Notes: generated from the letters alone by a model not told the origin. A stretch of DNA of 64,000 bases from Siphonodentalium dalli (GCA_032622095.1 CP136061.1:42289797-42353796), one strand, 5' to 3'; numbered from the stretch's first letter, positions 11,126 through 22,890 are shown. Numbers and translations: made by a program.

Positions 11126-11131
11126 AAAAAA
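11126..11131 (-). terminator. Pol III T6 terminator of the reverse gene (unit 1)
   Basis: Six T residues on the minus strand begin 8 nt after the reverse tRNA gene. It is stronger than the T4 run of the forward gene. Confidence 0.7.
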
Positions 11132-11138
11132 TTTACCT

Positions 11139-11210
11139 TTCCCATGCCGGGAATCGAACCCGGGCCGCCTGGGTGAAAGCCAGGAATCCTAACCACTAGA
11201 CCACATGGGA
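11139..11210 (-). tRNA. tRNA-Glu (UUC), unit 1 reverse
   Basis: Base-for-base identical to the forward gene at 10783-10854 but on the other strand, with its own 5' flank and T6 terminator. The two genes are convergent. Confidence 0.97.
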
Positions 11211-11250
11211 TGGCCATAATTTTGTGCACGTTTAGTTCTCAAAATGTTTG
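11211..11250 (-). promoter_or_regulatory. Conserved 5' flank of the reverse tRNA gene (unit 1)
   Basis: Counterpart of 10743-10782; see the comparison there. The middle 7 nt next to ATGGCCA are the least conserved part. Confidence 0.55.
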
Positions 11251-11366
11251 GCGTCTGGAGTCTGTGACCGAATCTGATTCGAAGTATATTATAGGGCCCA
11301 ATTTGGTGAAATTTCGGTCTGTCCTCATGCCTCGAACTGGAGCCTAGGTCACTCTCGCCGTTTTTC

Positions 11367-11644
11367 TGTGATAAAGTTACCCAGGTTCCGGAAATTGTGA
11401 TAAAAGTTACCCAGGTTGGAGAGGATTGTGATAAAGTTACCCAGGTTAATAGCATTTCATGTTTAGCAACAAATTATAAATTTTTGCGATCAAAATGACG
11501 AACTATACGGTACTAATAATAATTATGTCTTAATTTATGCTTAATAAGGGCTATTACTTGCCAAAATTGAACAATATTTCCCTCTGTCAGTTTTAAATCG
11601 AGTTGATATTGTGAGATTTGCTTAACCTGAGTAACTTTATCACA
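11367..11644. repeat. Intra-unit subrepeats with inverted end (unit 1)
   Basis: The spacer between reverse and next forward gene is bounded by TGTGATAAAGTTACCCAGG (three direct copies about 30 bp apart, 11367-11455) and an inverted copy with one mismatch at 11624-11644. The arrangement looks like a 278-bp MITE captured in the unit, or a duplicated regulatory block. Confidence 0.7.
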
Positions 11645-11687
11645 ATTCAAACATTTTGACAACTATACTTGCAAGAGAAAATGGCCA

Positions 11688-11759
11688 TCCCATGTGGTCT
11701 AGTGGTTAGGATTCCTGGCTTTCACCCAGGCGGCCCGGGTTCGATTCCCGGCATGGGAA
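11688..11759 (+). tRNA. tRNA-Glu (UUC), unit 2 forward
   Basis: Identical to the unit 1 gene. Confidence 0.96.
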
Positions 11760-12043
11760 AGGTGAATATATTTTGTCAAAACGTTTTGTTTGTTTTGTAG
11801 TAGAATTTTGCACCAAGGAGGTGTCACACGTTCTAGTCGCGACAAGGCAACCAAGGCAGTCCCATACAAAGCACACGCGACAGGCAAGTATATATTTCTC
11901 AAGATGTTTGAATTCTACATGACAATTTTCGGGCAGTCCGCTGTGGTGTGGTGTCGGAAATTTGAATGCAATTCGGCCTGCTCTGATTGTTGTGGAGAAA
12001 TATTCTCGCAAAACTGAATTAAGTTCTGATAAAAAATTTACCT

Positions 12044-12115
12044 TTCCCATGCCGGGAATCGAACCCGGGCCGCCTGGGTGAAAGCCAGGAATCCTAACCA
12101 CTAGACCACATGGGA
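12044..12115 (-). tRNA. tRNA-Glu (UUC), unit 2 reverse
   Basis: Identical to the unit 1 gene. Confidence 0.96.
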
Positions 12116-12592
12116 TGGCCATAATTTTGTGCACGTTTAGTTCTCAAAATGTTTGGCGTCTGGAGTCTGTGACCGAATCTGATTCGAAGTATATTATAGG
12201 GCCCAATTTGGTGAAATTTCGGTCTGTCCTCATGCCTCGAACTGGAGCCTAGGTCACTCTCGCCGTTTTTCTGTGATAAAGTTACCCAGGTTCCGGAAAT
12301 TGTGATAAAAGTTACCCAGGTTGGAGAGGATTGTGATAAAGTTACCCAGGTTAATAGCATTTCATGTTTAGCAACAAATTATAAATTTTTGCGATCAAAA
12401 TGACGAACTATACGGTACTAATAATAATTATGTCTTAATTTATGCTTAATAAGGGCTATTACTTGCCAAAATTGAACAATATTTCCCTCTGTCAGTTTTA
12501 AATCGAGTTGATATTGTGAGATTTGCTTAACCTGAGTAACTTTATCACAATTCAAACATTTTGACAACTATACTTGCAAGAGAAAATGGCCA

Positions 12593-12664
12593 TCCCATGT
12601 GGTCTAGTGGTTAGGATTCCTGGCTTTCACCCAGGCGGCCCGGGTTCGATTCCCGGCATGGGAA
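12593..12664 (+). tRNA. tRNA-Glu (UUC), unit 3 forward
   Basis: Identical to the unit 1 gene. Confidence 0.96.
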
Positions 12665-12948
12665 AGGTGAATATATTTTGTCAAAACGTTTTGTTTGTTT
12701 TGTAGTAGAATTTTGCACCAAGGAGGTGTCACACGTTCTAGTCGCGACAAGGCAACCAAGGCAGTCCCATACAAAGCACACGCGACAGGCAAGTATATAT
12801 TTCTCAAGATGTTTGAATTCTACATGACAATTTTCGGGCAGTCCGCTGTGGTGTGGTGTCGGAAATTTGAATGCAATTCGGCCTGCTCTGATTGTTGTGG
12901 AGAAATATTCTCGCAAAACTGAATTAAGTTCTGATAAAAAATTTACCT

Positions 12949-13020
12949 TTCCCATGCCGGGAATCGAACCCGGGCCGCCTGGGTGAAAGCCAGGAATCCT
13001 AACCACTAGACCACATGGGA
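12949..13020 (-). tRNA. tRNA-Glu (UUC), unit 3 reverse
   Basis: Identical to the unit 1 gene. Confidence 0.96.
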
Positions 13021-13495
13021 TGGCCATAATTTTGTGCACGTTTAGTTCTCAAAATGTTTGGCGTCTGGAGTCTGTGACCGAATCTGATTCGAAGTATATT
13101 ATAGGGCCCAATTTGGTGAAATTTCGGTCTGTCCTCATGCCTCGAACTGGAGCCTAGGTCACTCTCGCCGTTTTTCTGTGATAAAGTTACCCAGGTTCCG
13201 GAAATTGTGATAAAAGTTACCCAGGTTGGAGAGGATTGTGATAAAGTTACCCAGGTTAATAGCATTTCATGTTTAGCAACAAATTATAAATTTTTGCGAT
13301 CAAAATGACGAACTACGGTACTAATAATAATTATGTCTTAATTTATGCTTAATAAGGGCTATTACTTGCCAAAATTGAACAATATTTCCCTCTGTCAGTT
13401 TTAAATCGAGTTGATATTGTGAGATTTGCTTAACCTGAGTAACTTTATCACAATTCAAACATTTTGACAACTATACTTGCAAGAGAAAATGGCCA

Positions 13496-13567
13496 TCCCA
13501 TGTGGTCTAGTGGTTAGGATTCCTGGCTTTCACCCAGGCGGCCCGGGTTCGATTCCCGGCATGGGAA
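13496..13567 (+). tRNA. tRNA-Glu (UUC), unit 4 forward
   Basis: Identical to the unit 1 gene. Confidence 0.96.
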
Positions 13568-13851
13568 AGGTGAATATATTTTGTCAAAACGTTTTGTTTG
13601 TTTTGTAGTAGAATTTTGCACCAAGGAGGTGTCACACGTTCTAGTCGCGACAAGGCAACCAAGGCAGTCCCATACAAAGCACACGCGACAGGCAAGTATA
13701 TATTTCTCAAGATGTTTGAATTCTACATGACAATTTTCGGGCAGTCCGCTGTGGTGTGGTGTCGGAAATTTGAATGCAATTCGGCCTGCTCTGATTGTTG
13801 TGGAGAAATATTCTCGCAAAACTGAATTAAGTTCTGATAAAAAATTTACCT

Positions 13852-13923
13852 TTCCCATGCCGGGAATCGAACCCGGGCCGCCTGGGTGAAAGCCAGGAAT
13901 CCTAACCACTAGACCACATGGGA
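13852..13923 (-). tRNA. tRNA-Glu (UUC), unit 4 reverse
   Basis: Identical to the unit 1 gene. Confidence 0.96.
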
Positions 13924-14398
13924 TGGCCATAATTTTGTGCACGTTTAGTTCTCAAAATGTTTGGCGTCTGGAGTCTGTGACCGAATCTGATTCGAAGTAT
14001 ATTATAGGGCCCAATTTGGTGAAATTTCGGTCTGTCCTCATGCCTCGAACTGGAGCCTAGGTCACTCTCGCCGTTTTTCTGTGATAAAGTTACCCAGGTT
14101 CCGGAAATTGTGATAAAAGTTACCCAGGTTGGAGAGGATTGTGATAAAGTTACCCAGGTTAATAGCATTTCATGTTTAGCAACAAATTATAAATTTTTGC
14201 GATCAAAATGACGAACTACGGTACTAATAATAATTATGTCTTAATTTATGCTTAATAAGGGCTATTACTTGCCAAAATTGAACAATATTTCCCTCTGTCA
14301 GTTTTAAATCGAGTTGATATTGTGAGATTTGCTTAACCTGAGTAACTTTATCACAATTCAAACATTTTGACAACTATACTTGCAAGAGAAAATGGCCA

Positions 14399-14470
14399 TC
14401 CCATGTGGTCTAGTGGTTAGGATTCCTGGCTTTCACCCAGGCGGCCCGGGTTCGATTCCCGGCATGGGAA
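14399..14470 (+). tRNA. tRNA-Glu (UUC), unit 5 forward
   Basis: Identical to the unit 1 gene. Confidence 0.96.
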
Positions 14471-14754
14471 AGGTGAATATATTTTGTCAAAACGTTTTGT
14501 TTGTTTTGTAGTAGAATTTTGCACCAAGGAGGTGTCACACGTTCTAGTCGCGACAAGGCAACCAAGGCAGTCCCATACAAAGCACACGCGACAGGCAAGT
14601 ATATATTTCTCAAGATGTTTGAATTCTACATGACAATTTTCGGGCAGTCCGCTGTGGTGTGGTGTCGGAAATTTGAATGCAATTCGGCCTGCTCTGATTG
14701 TTGTGGAGAAATATTCTCGCAAAACTGAATTAAGTTCTGATAAAAAATTTACCT

Positions 14755-14826
14755 TTCCCATGCCGGGAATCGAACCCGGGCCGCCTGGGTGAAAGCCAGG
14801 AATCCTAACCACTAGACCACATGGGA
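14755..14826 (-). tRNA. tRNA-Glu (UUC), unit 5 reverse
   Basis: Identical to the unit 1 gene. Confidence 0.96.
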
Positions 14827-15301
14827 TGGCCATAATTTTGTGCACGTTTAGTTCTCAAAATGTTTGGCGTCTGGAGTCTGTGACCGAATCTGATTCGAAG
14901 TATATTATAGGGCCCAATTTGGTGAAATTTCGGTCTGTCCTCATGCCTCGAACTGGAGCCTAGGTCACTCTCGCCGTTTTTCTGTGATAAAGTTACCCAG
15001 GTTCCGGAAATTGTGATAAAAGTTACCCAGGTTGGAGAGGATTGTGATAAAGTTACCCAGGTTAATAGCATTTCATGTTTAGCAACAAATTATAAATTTT
15101 TGCGATCAAAATGACGAACTACGGTACTAATAATAATTATGTCTTAATTTATGCTTAATAAGGGCTATTACTTGCCAAAATTGAACAATATTTCCCTCTG
15201 TCAGTTTTAAATCGAGTTGATATTGTGAGATTTGCTTAACCTGAGTAACTTTATCACAATTCAAACATTTTGACAACTATACTTGCAAGAGAAAATGGCC
15301 A

Positions 15302-15373
15302 TCCCATGTGGTCTAGTGGTTAGGATTCCTGGCTTTCACCCAGGCGGCCCGGGTTCGATTCCCGGCATGGGAA
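15302..15373 (+). tRNA. tRNA-Glu (UUC), unit 6 forward
   Basis: Identical to the unit 1 gene. Confidence 0.96.
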
Positions 15374-15657
15374 AGGTGAATATATTTTGTCAAAACGTTT
15401 TGTTTGTTTTGTAGTAGAATTTTGCACCAAGGAGGTGTCACACGTTCTAGTCGCGACAAGGCAACCAAGGCAGTCCCATACAAAGCACACGCGACAGGCA
15501 AGTATATATTTCTCAAGATGTTTGAATTCTACATGACAATTTTCGGGCAGTCCGCTGTGGTGTGGTGTCGGAAATTTGAATGCAATTCGGCCTGCTCTGA
15601 TTGTTGTGGAGAAATATTCTCGCAAAACTGAATTAAGTTCTGATAAAAAATTTACCT

Positions 15658-15729
15658 TTCCCATGCCGGGAATCGAACCCGGGCCGCCTGGGTGAAAGCC
15701 AGGAATCCTAACCACTAGACCACATGGGA
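15658..15729 (-). tRNA. tRNA-Glu (UUC), unit 6 reverse
   Basis: Identical to the unit 1 gene. Confidence 0.96.
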
Positions 15730-16206
15730 TGGCCATAATTTTGTGCACGTTTAGTTCTCAAAATGTTTGGCGTCTGGAGTCTGTGACCGAATCTGATTCG
15801 AAGTATATTATAGGGCCCAATTTGGTGAAATTTCGGTCTGTCCTCATGCCTCGAACTGGAGCCTAGGTCACTCTCGCCGTTTTTCTGTGATAAAGTTACC
15901 CAGGTTCCGGAAATTGTGATAAAAGTTACCCAGGTTGGAGAGGATTGTGATAAAGTTACCCAGGTTAATAGCATTTCATGTTTAGCAACAAATTATAAAT
16001 TTTTGCGATCAAAATGACGAACTATACGGTACTAATAATAATTATGTCTTAATTTATGCTTAATAAGGGCTATTACTTGCCAAAATTGAACAATATTTCC
16101 CTCTGTCAGTTTTAAATCGAGTTGATATTGTGAGATTTGCTTAACCTGAGTAACTTTATCACAATTCAAACATTTTGACAACTATACTTGCAAGAGAAAA
16201 TGGCCA

Positions 16207-16278
16207 TCCCATGTGGTCTAGTGGTTAGGATTCCTGGCTTTCACCCAGGCGGCCCGGGTTCGATTCCCGGCATGGGAA
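16207..16278 (+). tRNA. tRNA-Glu (UUC), unit 7 forward
   Basis: Identical to the unit 1 gene. Confidence 0.96.
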
Positions 16279-16562
16279 AGGTGAATATATTTTGTCAAAA
16301 CGTTTTGTTTGTTTTGTAGTAGAATTTTGCACCAAGGAGGTGTCACACGTTCTAGTCGCGACAAGGCAACCAAGGCAGTCCCATACAAAGCACACGCGAC
16401 AGGCAAGTATATATTTCTCAAGATGTTTGAATTCTACATGACAATTTTCGGGCAGTCCGCTGTGGTGTGGTGTCGGAAATTTGAATGCAATTCGGCCTGC
16501 TCTGATTGTTGTGGAGAAATATTCTCGCAAAACTGAATTAAGTTCTGATAAAAAATTTACCT

Positions 16563-16634
16563 TTCCCATGCCGGGAATCGAACCCGGGCCGCCTGGGTGA
16601 AAGCCAGGAATCCTAACCACTAGACCACATGGGA
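16563..16634 (-). tRNA. tRNA-Glu (UUC), unit 7 reverse
   Basis: Identical to the unit 1 gene. Confidence 0.96.
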
Positions 16635-17111
16635 TGGCCATAATTTTGTGCACGTTTAGTTCTCAAAATGTTTGGCGTCTGGAGTCTGTGACCGAATCTG
16701 ATTCGAAGTATATTATAGGGCCCAATTTGGTGAAATTTCGGTCTGTCCTCATGCCTCGAACTGGAGCCTAGGTCACTCTCGCCGTTTTTCTGTGATAAAG
16801 TTACCCAGGTTCCGGAAATTGTGATAAAAGTTACCCAGGTTGGAGAGGATTGTGATAAAGTTACCCAGGTTAATAGCATTTCATGTTTAGCAACAAATTA
16901 TAAATTTTTGCGATCAAAATGACGAACTATACGGTACTAATAATAATTATGTCTTAATTTATGCTTAATAAGGGCTATTACTTGCCAAAATTGAACAATA
17001 TTTCCCTCTGTCAGTTTTAAATCGAGTTGATATTGTGAGATTTGCTTAACCTGAGTAACTTTATCACAATTCAAACATTTTGACAACTATACTTGCAAGA
17101 GAAAATGGCCA

Positions 17112-17183
17112 TCCCATGTGGTCTAGTGGTTAGGATTCCTGGCTTTCACCCAGGCGGCCCGGGTTCGATTCCCGGCATGGGAA
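17112..17183 (+). tRNA. tRNA-Glu (UUC), unit 8 forward
   Basis: Identical to the unit 1 gene. Confidence 0.96.
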
Positions 17184-17467
17184 AGGTGAATATATTTTGT
17201 CAAAACGTTTTGTTTGTTTTGTAGTAGAATTTTGCACCAAGGAGGTGTCACACGTTCTAGTCGCGACAAGGCAACCAAGGCAGTCCCATACAAAGCACAC
17301 GCGACAGGCAAGTATATATTTCTCAAGATGTTTGAATTCTACATGACAATTTTCGGGCAGTCCGCTGTGGTGTGGTGTCGGAAATTTGAATGCAATTCGG
17401 CCTGCTCTGATTGTTGTGGAGAAATATTCTCGCAAAACTGAATTAAGTTCTGATAAAAAATTTACCT

Positions 17468-17539
17468 TTCCCATGCCGGGAATCGAACCCGGGCCGCCTG
17501 GGTGAAAGCCAGGAATCCTAACCACTAGACCACATGGGA
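17468..17539 (-). tRNA. tRNA-Glu (UUC), unit 8 reverse
   Basis: Identical to the unit 1 gene. Confidence 0.96.
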
Positions 17540-18014
17540 TGGCCATAATTTTGTGCACGTTTAGTTCTCAAAATGTTTGGCGTCTGGAGTCTGTGACCGA
17601 ATCTGATTCGAAGTATATTATAGGGCCCAATTTGGTGAAATTTCGGTCTGTCCTCATGCCTCGAACTGGAGCCTAGGTCACTCTCGCCGTTTTTCTGTGA
17701 TAAAGTTACCCAGGTTCCGGAAATTGTGATAAAAGTTACCCAGGTTGGAGAGGATTGTGATAAAGTTACCCAGGTTAATAGCATTTCATGTTTAGCAACA
17801 AATTATAAATTTTTGCGATCAAAATGACGAACTACGGTACTAATAATAATTATGTCTTAATTTATGCTTAATAAGGGCTATTACTTGCCAAAATTGAACA
17901 ATATTTCCCTCTGTCAGTTTTAAATCGAGTTGATATTGTGAGATTTGCTTAACCTGAGTAACTTTATCACAATTCAAACATTTTGACAACTATACTTGCA
18001 AGAGAAAATGGCCA

Positions 18015-18086
18015 TCCCATGTGGTCTAGTGGTTAGGATTCCTGGCTTTCACCCAGGCGGCCCGGGTTCGATTCCCGGCATGGGAA
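18015..18086 (+). tRNA. tRNA-Glu (UUC), unit 9 forward
   Basis: Identical to the unit 1 gene. Confidence 0.96.
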
Positions 18087-18370
18087 AGGTGAATATATTT
18101 TGTCAAAACGTTTTGTTTGTTTTGTAGTAGAATTTTGCACCAAGGAGGTGTCACACGTTCTAGTCGCGACAAGGCAACCAAGGCAGTCCCATACAAAGCA
18201 CACGCGACAGGCAAGTATATATTTCTCAAGATGTTTGAATTCTACATGACAATTTTCGGGCAGTCCGCTGTGGTGTGGTGTCGGAAATTTGAATGCAATT
18301 CGGCCTGCTCTGATTGTTGTGGAGAAATATTCTCGCAAAACTGAATTAAGTTCTGATAAAAAATTTACCT

Positions 18371-18442
18371 TTCCCATGCCGGGAATCGAACCCGGGCCGC
18401 CTGGGTGAAAGCCAGGAATCCTAACCACTAGACCACATGGGA
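18371..18442 (-). tRNA. tRNA-Glu (UUC), unit 9 reverse
   Basis: Identical to the unit 1 gene. Confidence 0.96.
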
Positions 18443-18917
18443 TGGCCATAATTTTGTGCACGTTTAGTTCTCAAAATGTTTGGCGTCTGGAGTCTGTGAC
18501 CGAATCTGATTCGAAGTATATTATAGGGCCCAATTTGGTGAAATTTCGGTCTGTCCTCATGCCTCGAACTGGAGCCTAGGTCACTCTCGCCGTTTTTCTG
18601 TGATAAAGTTACCCAGGTTCCGGAAATTGTGATAAAAGTTACCCAGGTTGGAGAGGATTGTGATAAAGTTACCCAGGTTAATAGCATTTCATGTTTAGCA
18701 ACAAATTATAAATTTTTGCGATCAAAATGACGAACTACGGTACTAATAATAATTATGTCTTAATTTATGCTTAATAAGGGCTATTACTTGCCAAAATTGA
18801 ACAATATTTCCCTCTGTCAGTTTTAAATCGAGTTGATATTGTGAGATTTGCTTAACCTGAGTAACTTTATCACAATTCAAACATTTTGACAACTATACTT
18901 GCAAGAGAAAATGGCCA

Positions 18918-18989
18918 TCCCATGTGGTCTAGTGGTTAGGATTCCTGGCTTTCACCCAGGCGGCCCGGGTTCGATTCCCGGCATGGGAA
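18918..18989 (+). tRNA. tRNA-Glu (UUC), unit 10 forward
   Basis: Identical to the unit 1 gene. Confidence 0.96.
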
Positions 18990-19273
18990 AGGTGAATATA
19001 TTTTGTCAAAACGTTTTGTTTGTTTTGTAGTAGAATTTTGCACCAAGGAGGTGTCACACGTTCTAGTCGCGACAAGGCAACCAAGGCAGTCCCATACAAA
19101 GCACACGCGACAGGCAAGTATATATTTCTCAAGATGTTTGAATTCTACATGACAATTTTCGGGCAGTCCGCTGTGGTGTGGTGTCGGAAATTTGAATGCA
19201 ATTCGGCCTGCTCTGATTGTTGTGGAGAAATATTCTCGCAAAACTGAATTAAGTTCTGATAAAAAATTTACCT

Positions 19274-19345
19274 TTCCCATGCCGGGAATCGAACCCGGGC
19301 CGCCTGGGTGAAAGCCAGGAATCCTAACCACTAGACCACATGGGA
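19274..19345 (-). tRNA. tRNA-Glu (UUC), unit 10 reverse
   Basis: Identical to the unit 1 gene. Confidence 0.96.
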
Positions 19346-19820
19346 TGGCCATAATTTTGTGCACGTTTAGTTCTCAAAATGTTTGGCGTCTGGAGTCTGT
19401 GACCGAATCTGATTCGAAGTATATTATAGGGCCCAATTTGGTGAAATTTCGGTCTGTCCTCATGCCTCGAACTGGAGCCTAGGTCACTCTCGCCGTTTTT
19501 CTGTGATAAAGTTACCCAGGTTCCGGAAATTGTGATAAAAGTTACCCAGGTTGGAGAGGATTGTGATAAAGTTACCCAGGTTAATAGCATTTCATGTTTA
19601 GCAACAAATTATAAATTTTTGCGATCAAAATGACGAACTACGGTACTAATAATAATTATGTCTTAATTTATGCTTAATAAGGGCTATTACTTGCCAAAAT
19701 TGAACAATATTTCCCTCTGTCAGTTTTAAATCGAGTTGATATTGTGAGATTTGCTTAACCTGAGTAACTTTATCACAATTCAAACATTTTGACAACTATA
19801 CTTGCAAGAGAAAATGGCCA

Positions 19821-19892
19821 TCCCATGTGGTCTAGTGGTTAGGATTCCTGGCTTTCACCCAGGCGGCCCGGGTTCGATTCCCGGCATGGGAA
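19821..19892 (+). tRNA. tRNA-Glu (UUC), unit 11 forward
   Basis: Identical to the unit 1 gene. Confidence 0.96.
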
Positions 19893-20176
19893 AGGTGAAT
19901 ATATTTTGTCAAAACGTTTTGTTTGTTTTGTAGTAGAATTTTGCACCAAGGAGGTGTCACACGTTCTAGTCGCGACAAGGCAACCAAGGCAGTCCCATAC
20001 AAAGCACACGCGACAGGCAAGTATATATTTCTCAAGATGTTTGAATTCTACATGACAATTTTCGGGCAGTCCGCTGTGGTGTGGTGTCGGAAATTTGAAT
20101 GCAATTCGGCCTGCTCTGATTGTTGTGGAGAAATATTCTCGCAAAACTGAATTAAGTTCTGATAAAAAATTTACCT

Positions 20177-20248
20177 TTCCCATGCCGGGAATCGAACCCG
20201 GGCCGCCTGGGTGAAAGCCAGGAATCCTAACCACTAGACCACATGGGA
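20177..20248 (-). tRNA. tRNA-Glu (UUC), unit 11 reverse
   Basis: Identical to the unit 1 gene; this unit has a 1-bp deletion near 20300 in the spacer beyond the gene's 5' flank. Confidence 0.96.
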
Positions 20249-20724
20249 TGGCCATAATTTTGTGCACGTTTAGTTCTCAAAATGTTTGGCGTCTGGAGTT
20301 GTGACCGAATCTGATTCGAAGTATATTATAGGGCCCAATTTGGTGAAATTTCGGTCTGTCCTCATGCCTCGAACTGGAGCCTAGGTCACTCTCGCCGTTT
20401 TTCTGTGATAAAGTTACCCAGGTTCCGGAAATTGTGATAAAAGTTACCCAGGTTGGAGAGGATTGTGATAAAGTTACCCAGGTTAATAGCATTTCATGTT
20501 TAGCAACAAATTATAAATTTTTGCGATCAAAATGACGAACTATACGGTACTAATAATAATTATGTCTTAATTTATGCTTAATAAGGGCTATTACTTGCCA
20601 AAATTGAACAATATTTCCCTCTGTCAGTTTTAAATCGAGTTGATATTGTGAGATTTGCTTAACCTGAGTAACTTTATCACAATTCAAACATTTTGACAAC
20701 TATACTTGCAAGAGAAAATGGCCA

Positions 20725-20796
20725 TCCCATGTGGTCTAGTGGTTAGGATTCCTGGCTTTCACCCAGGCGGCCCGGGTTCGATTCCCGGCATGGGAA
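20725..20796 (+). tRNA. tRNA-Glu (UUC), unit 12 forward
   Basis: Identical to the unit 1 gene. Confidence 0.96.
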
Positions 20797-21080
20797 AGGT
20801 GAATATATTTTGTCAAAACGTTTTGTTTGTTTTGTAGTAGAATTTTGCACCAAGGAGGTGTCACACGTTCTAGTCGCGACAAGGCAACCAAGGCAGTCCC
20901 ATACAAAGCACACGCGACAGGCAAGTATATATTTCTCAAGATGTTTGAATTCTACATGACAATTTTCGGGCAGTCCGCTGTGGTGTGGTGTCGGAAATTT
21001 GAATGCAATTCGGCCTGCTCTGATTGTTGTGGAGAAATATTCTCGCAAAACTGAATTAAGTTCTGATAAAAAATTTACCT

Positions 21081-21152
21081 TTCCCATGCCGGGAATCGAA
21101 CCCGGGCCGCCTGGGTGAAAGCCAGGAATCCTAACCACTAGACCACATGGGA
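21081..21152 (-). tRNA. tRNA-Glu (UUC), unit 12 reverse
   Basis: Identical to the unit 1 gene. Confidence 0.96.
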
Positions 21153-21629
21153 TGGCCATAATTTTGTGCACGTTTAGTTCTCAAAATGTTTGGCGTCTGG
21201 AGTCTGTGACCGAATCTGATTCGAAGTATATTATAGGGCCCAATTTGGTGAAATTTCGGTCTGTCCTCATGCCTCGAACTGGAGCCTAGGTCACTCTCGC
21301 CGTTTTTCTGTGATAAAGTTACCCAGGTTCCGGAAATTGTGATAAAAGTTACCCAGGTTGGAGAGGATTGTGATAAAGTTACCCAGGTTAATAGCATTTC
21401 ATGTTTAGCAACAAATTATAAATTTTTGCGATCAAAATGACGAACTATACGGTACTAATAATAATTATGTCTTAATTTATGCTTAATAAGGGCTATTACT
21501 TGCCAAAATTGAACAATATTTCCCTCTGTCAGTTTTAAATCGAGTTGATATTGTGAGATTTGCTTAACCTGAGTAACTTTATCACAATTCAAACATTTTG
21601 ACAACTATACTTGCAAGAGAAAATGGCCA

Positions 21630-21701
21630 TCCCATGTGGTCTAGTGGTTAGGATTCCTGGCTTTCACCCAGGCGGCCCGGGTTCGATTCCCGGCATGGGA
21701 A
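21630..21701 (+). tRNA. tRNA-Glu (UUC), unit 13 forward
   Basis: Identical to the unit 1 gene. Confidence 0.96.
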
Positions 21702-21985
21702 AGGTGAATATATTTTGTCAAAACGTTTTGTTTGTTTTGTAGTAGAATTTTGCACCAAGGAGGTGTCACACGTTCTAGTCGCGACAAGGCAACCAAGGCA
21801 GTCCCATACAAAGCACACGCGACAGGCAAGTATATATTTCTCAAGATGTTTGAATTCTACATGACAATTTTCGGGCAGTCCGCTGTGGTGTGGTGTCGGA
21901 AATTTGAATGCAATTCGGCCTGCTCTGATTGTTGTGGAGAAATATTCTCGCAAAACTGAATTAAGTTCTGATAAAAAATTTACCT

Positions 21986-22057
21986 TTCCCATGCCGGGAA
22001 TCGAACCCGGGCCGCCTGGGTGAAAGCCAGGAATCCTAACCACTAGACCACATGGGA
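21986..22057 (-). tRNA. tRNA-Glu (UUC), unit 13 reverse
   Basis: Identical to the unit 1 gene; the replaced spacer block begins 121 bp beyond its 5' end. Confidence 0.96.
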
Positions 22058-22178
22058 TGGCCATAATTTTGTGCACGTTTAGTTCTCAAAATGTTTGGCG
22101 TCTGGAGTCTGTGACCGAATCTGATTCGAAGTATATTATAGGGCCCAATTTGGTGAAATTTCGGTCTGTCCTCATGCC

Positions 22179-22470
22179 AAACGATCGTGTGTGCAATTGT
22201 TTTCCTAATCCAATATCCCTCAATTATAATTTGATTACGTTTTGTACACGGAAATTCGAATTTTAAGAGACGCCATTTTATGGCTGGAGCCATAAAATCA
22301 ATTTATATTAAATTATTAACTTTTAAATTATTAAATTTTAAGATAGCCTATTAACCTGAGCGTTTACAGAATACATCTTCGACTCAAATTACTTATATTT
22401 CTATATAGTATCGATAATAGATCGTTGTTATCACCGGGAATTTATTGAAAATGGCGTACAGTACCCCTTT
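22179..22470. repeat. Replaced 292-bp spacer block in unit 13
   Basis: From just after CCTCATGCC to just before AACCTGAG this unit carries sequence with no visible similarity to other units, yet the block is 292 bp, exactly the length of the normal segment in a 905-bp unit (11332-11623), so the period is preserved. All three direct subrepeats are missing, while the inverted subrepeat at its right border is kept. It contains AT-rich runs and no gene. Confidence 0.85.
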
Positions 22471-22534
22471 AACCTGAGTAACTTTATCACAATTCAAACA
22501 TTTTGACAACTATACTTGCAAGAGAAAATGGCCA

Positions 22535-22606
22535 TCCCATGTGGTCTAGTGGTTAGGATTCCTGGCTTTCACCCAGGCGGCCCGGGTTCGATTCCCGGCA
22601 TGGGAA
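22535..22606 (+). tRNA. tRNA-Glu (UUC), unit 14 forward
   Basis: Identical to the unit 1 gene. Confidence 0.96.
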
Positions 22607-22890
22607 AGGTGAATATATTTTGTCAAAACGTTTTGTTTGTTTTGTAGTAGAATTTTGCACCAAGGAGGTGTCACACGTTCTAGTCGCGACAAGGCAACCA
22701 AGGCAGTCCCATACAAAGCACACGCGACAGGCAAGTATATATTTCTCAAGATGTTTGAATTCTACATGACAATTTTCGGGCAGTCCGCTGTGGTGTGGTG
22801 TCGGAAATTTGAATGCAATTCGGCCTGCTCTGATTGTTGTGGAGAAATATTCTCGCAAAACTGAATTAAGTTCTGATAAAAAATTTACCT

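Larger units (their letters stand above)
10783..11687. repeat. Representative array unit (unit 1)
   Basis: Order within the 905-bp unit: forward tRNA-Glu (10783-10854); T4 terminator; 284 bp between the genes; reverse tRNA-Glu (11139-11210); its 5' flank; about 115 bp of unique spacer; three direct subrepeats of TGTGATAAAGTTACCCAGG; AT-rich spacer; one inverted subrepeat (AACCTGAGTAACTTTATCACA); 5' flank of the next forward gene. The two 72-nt genes plus their adjoining bases form a perfect inverted repeat. Confidence 0.95.
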
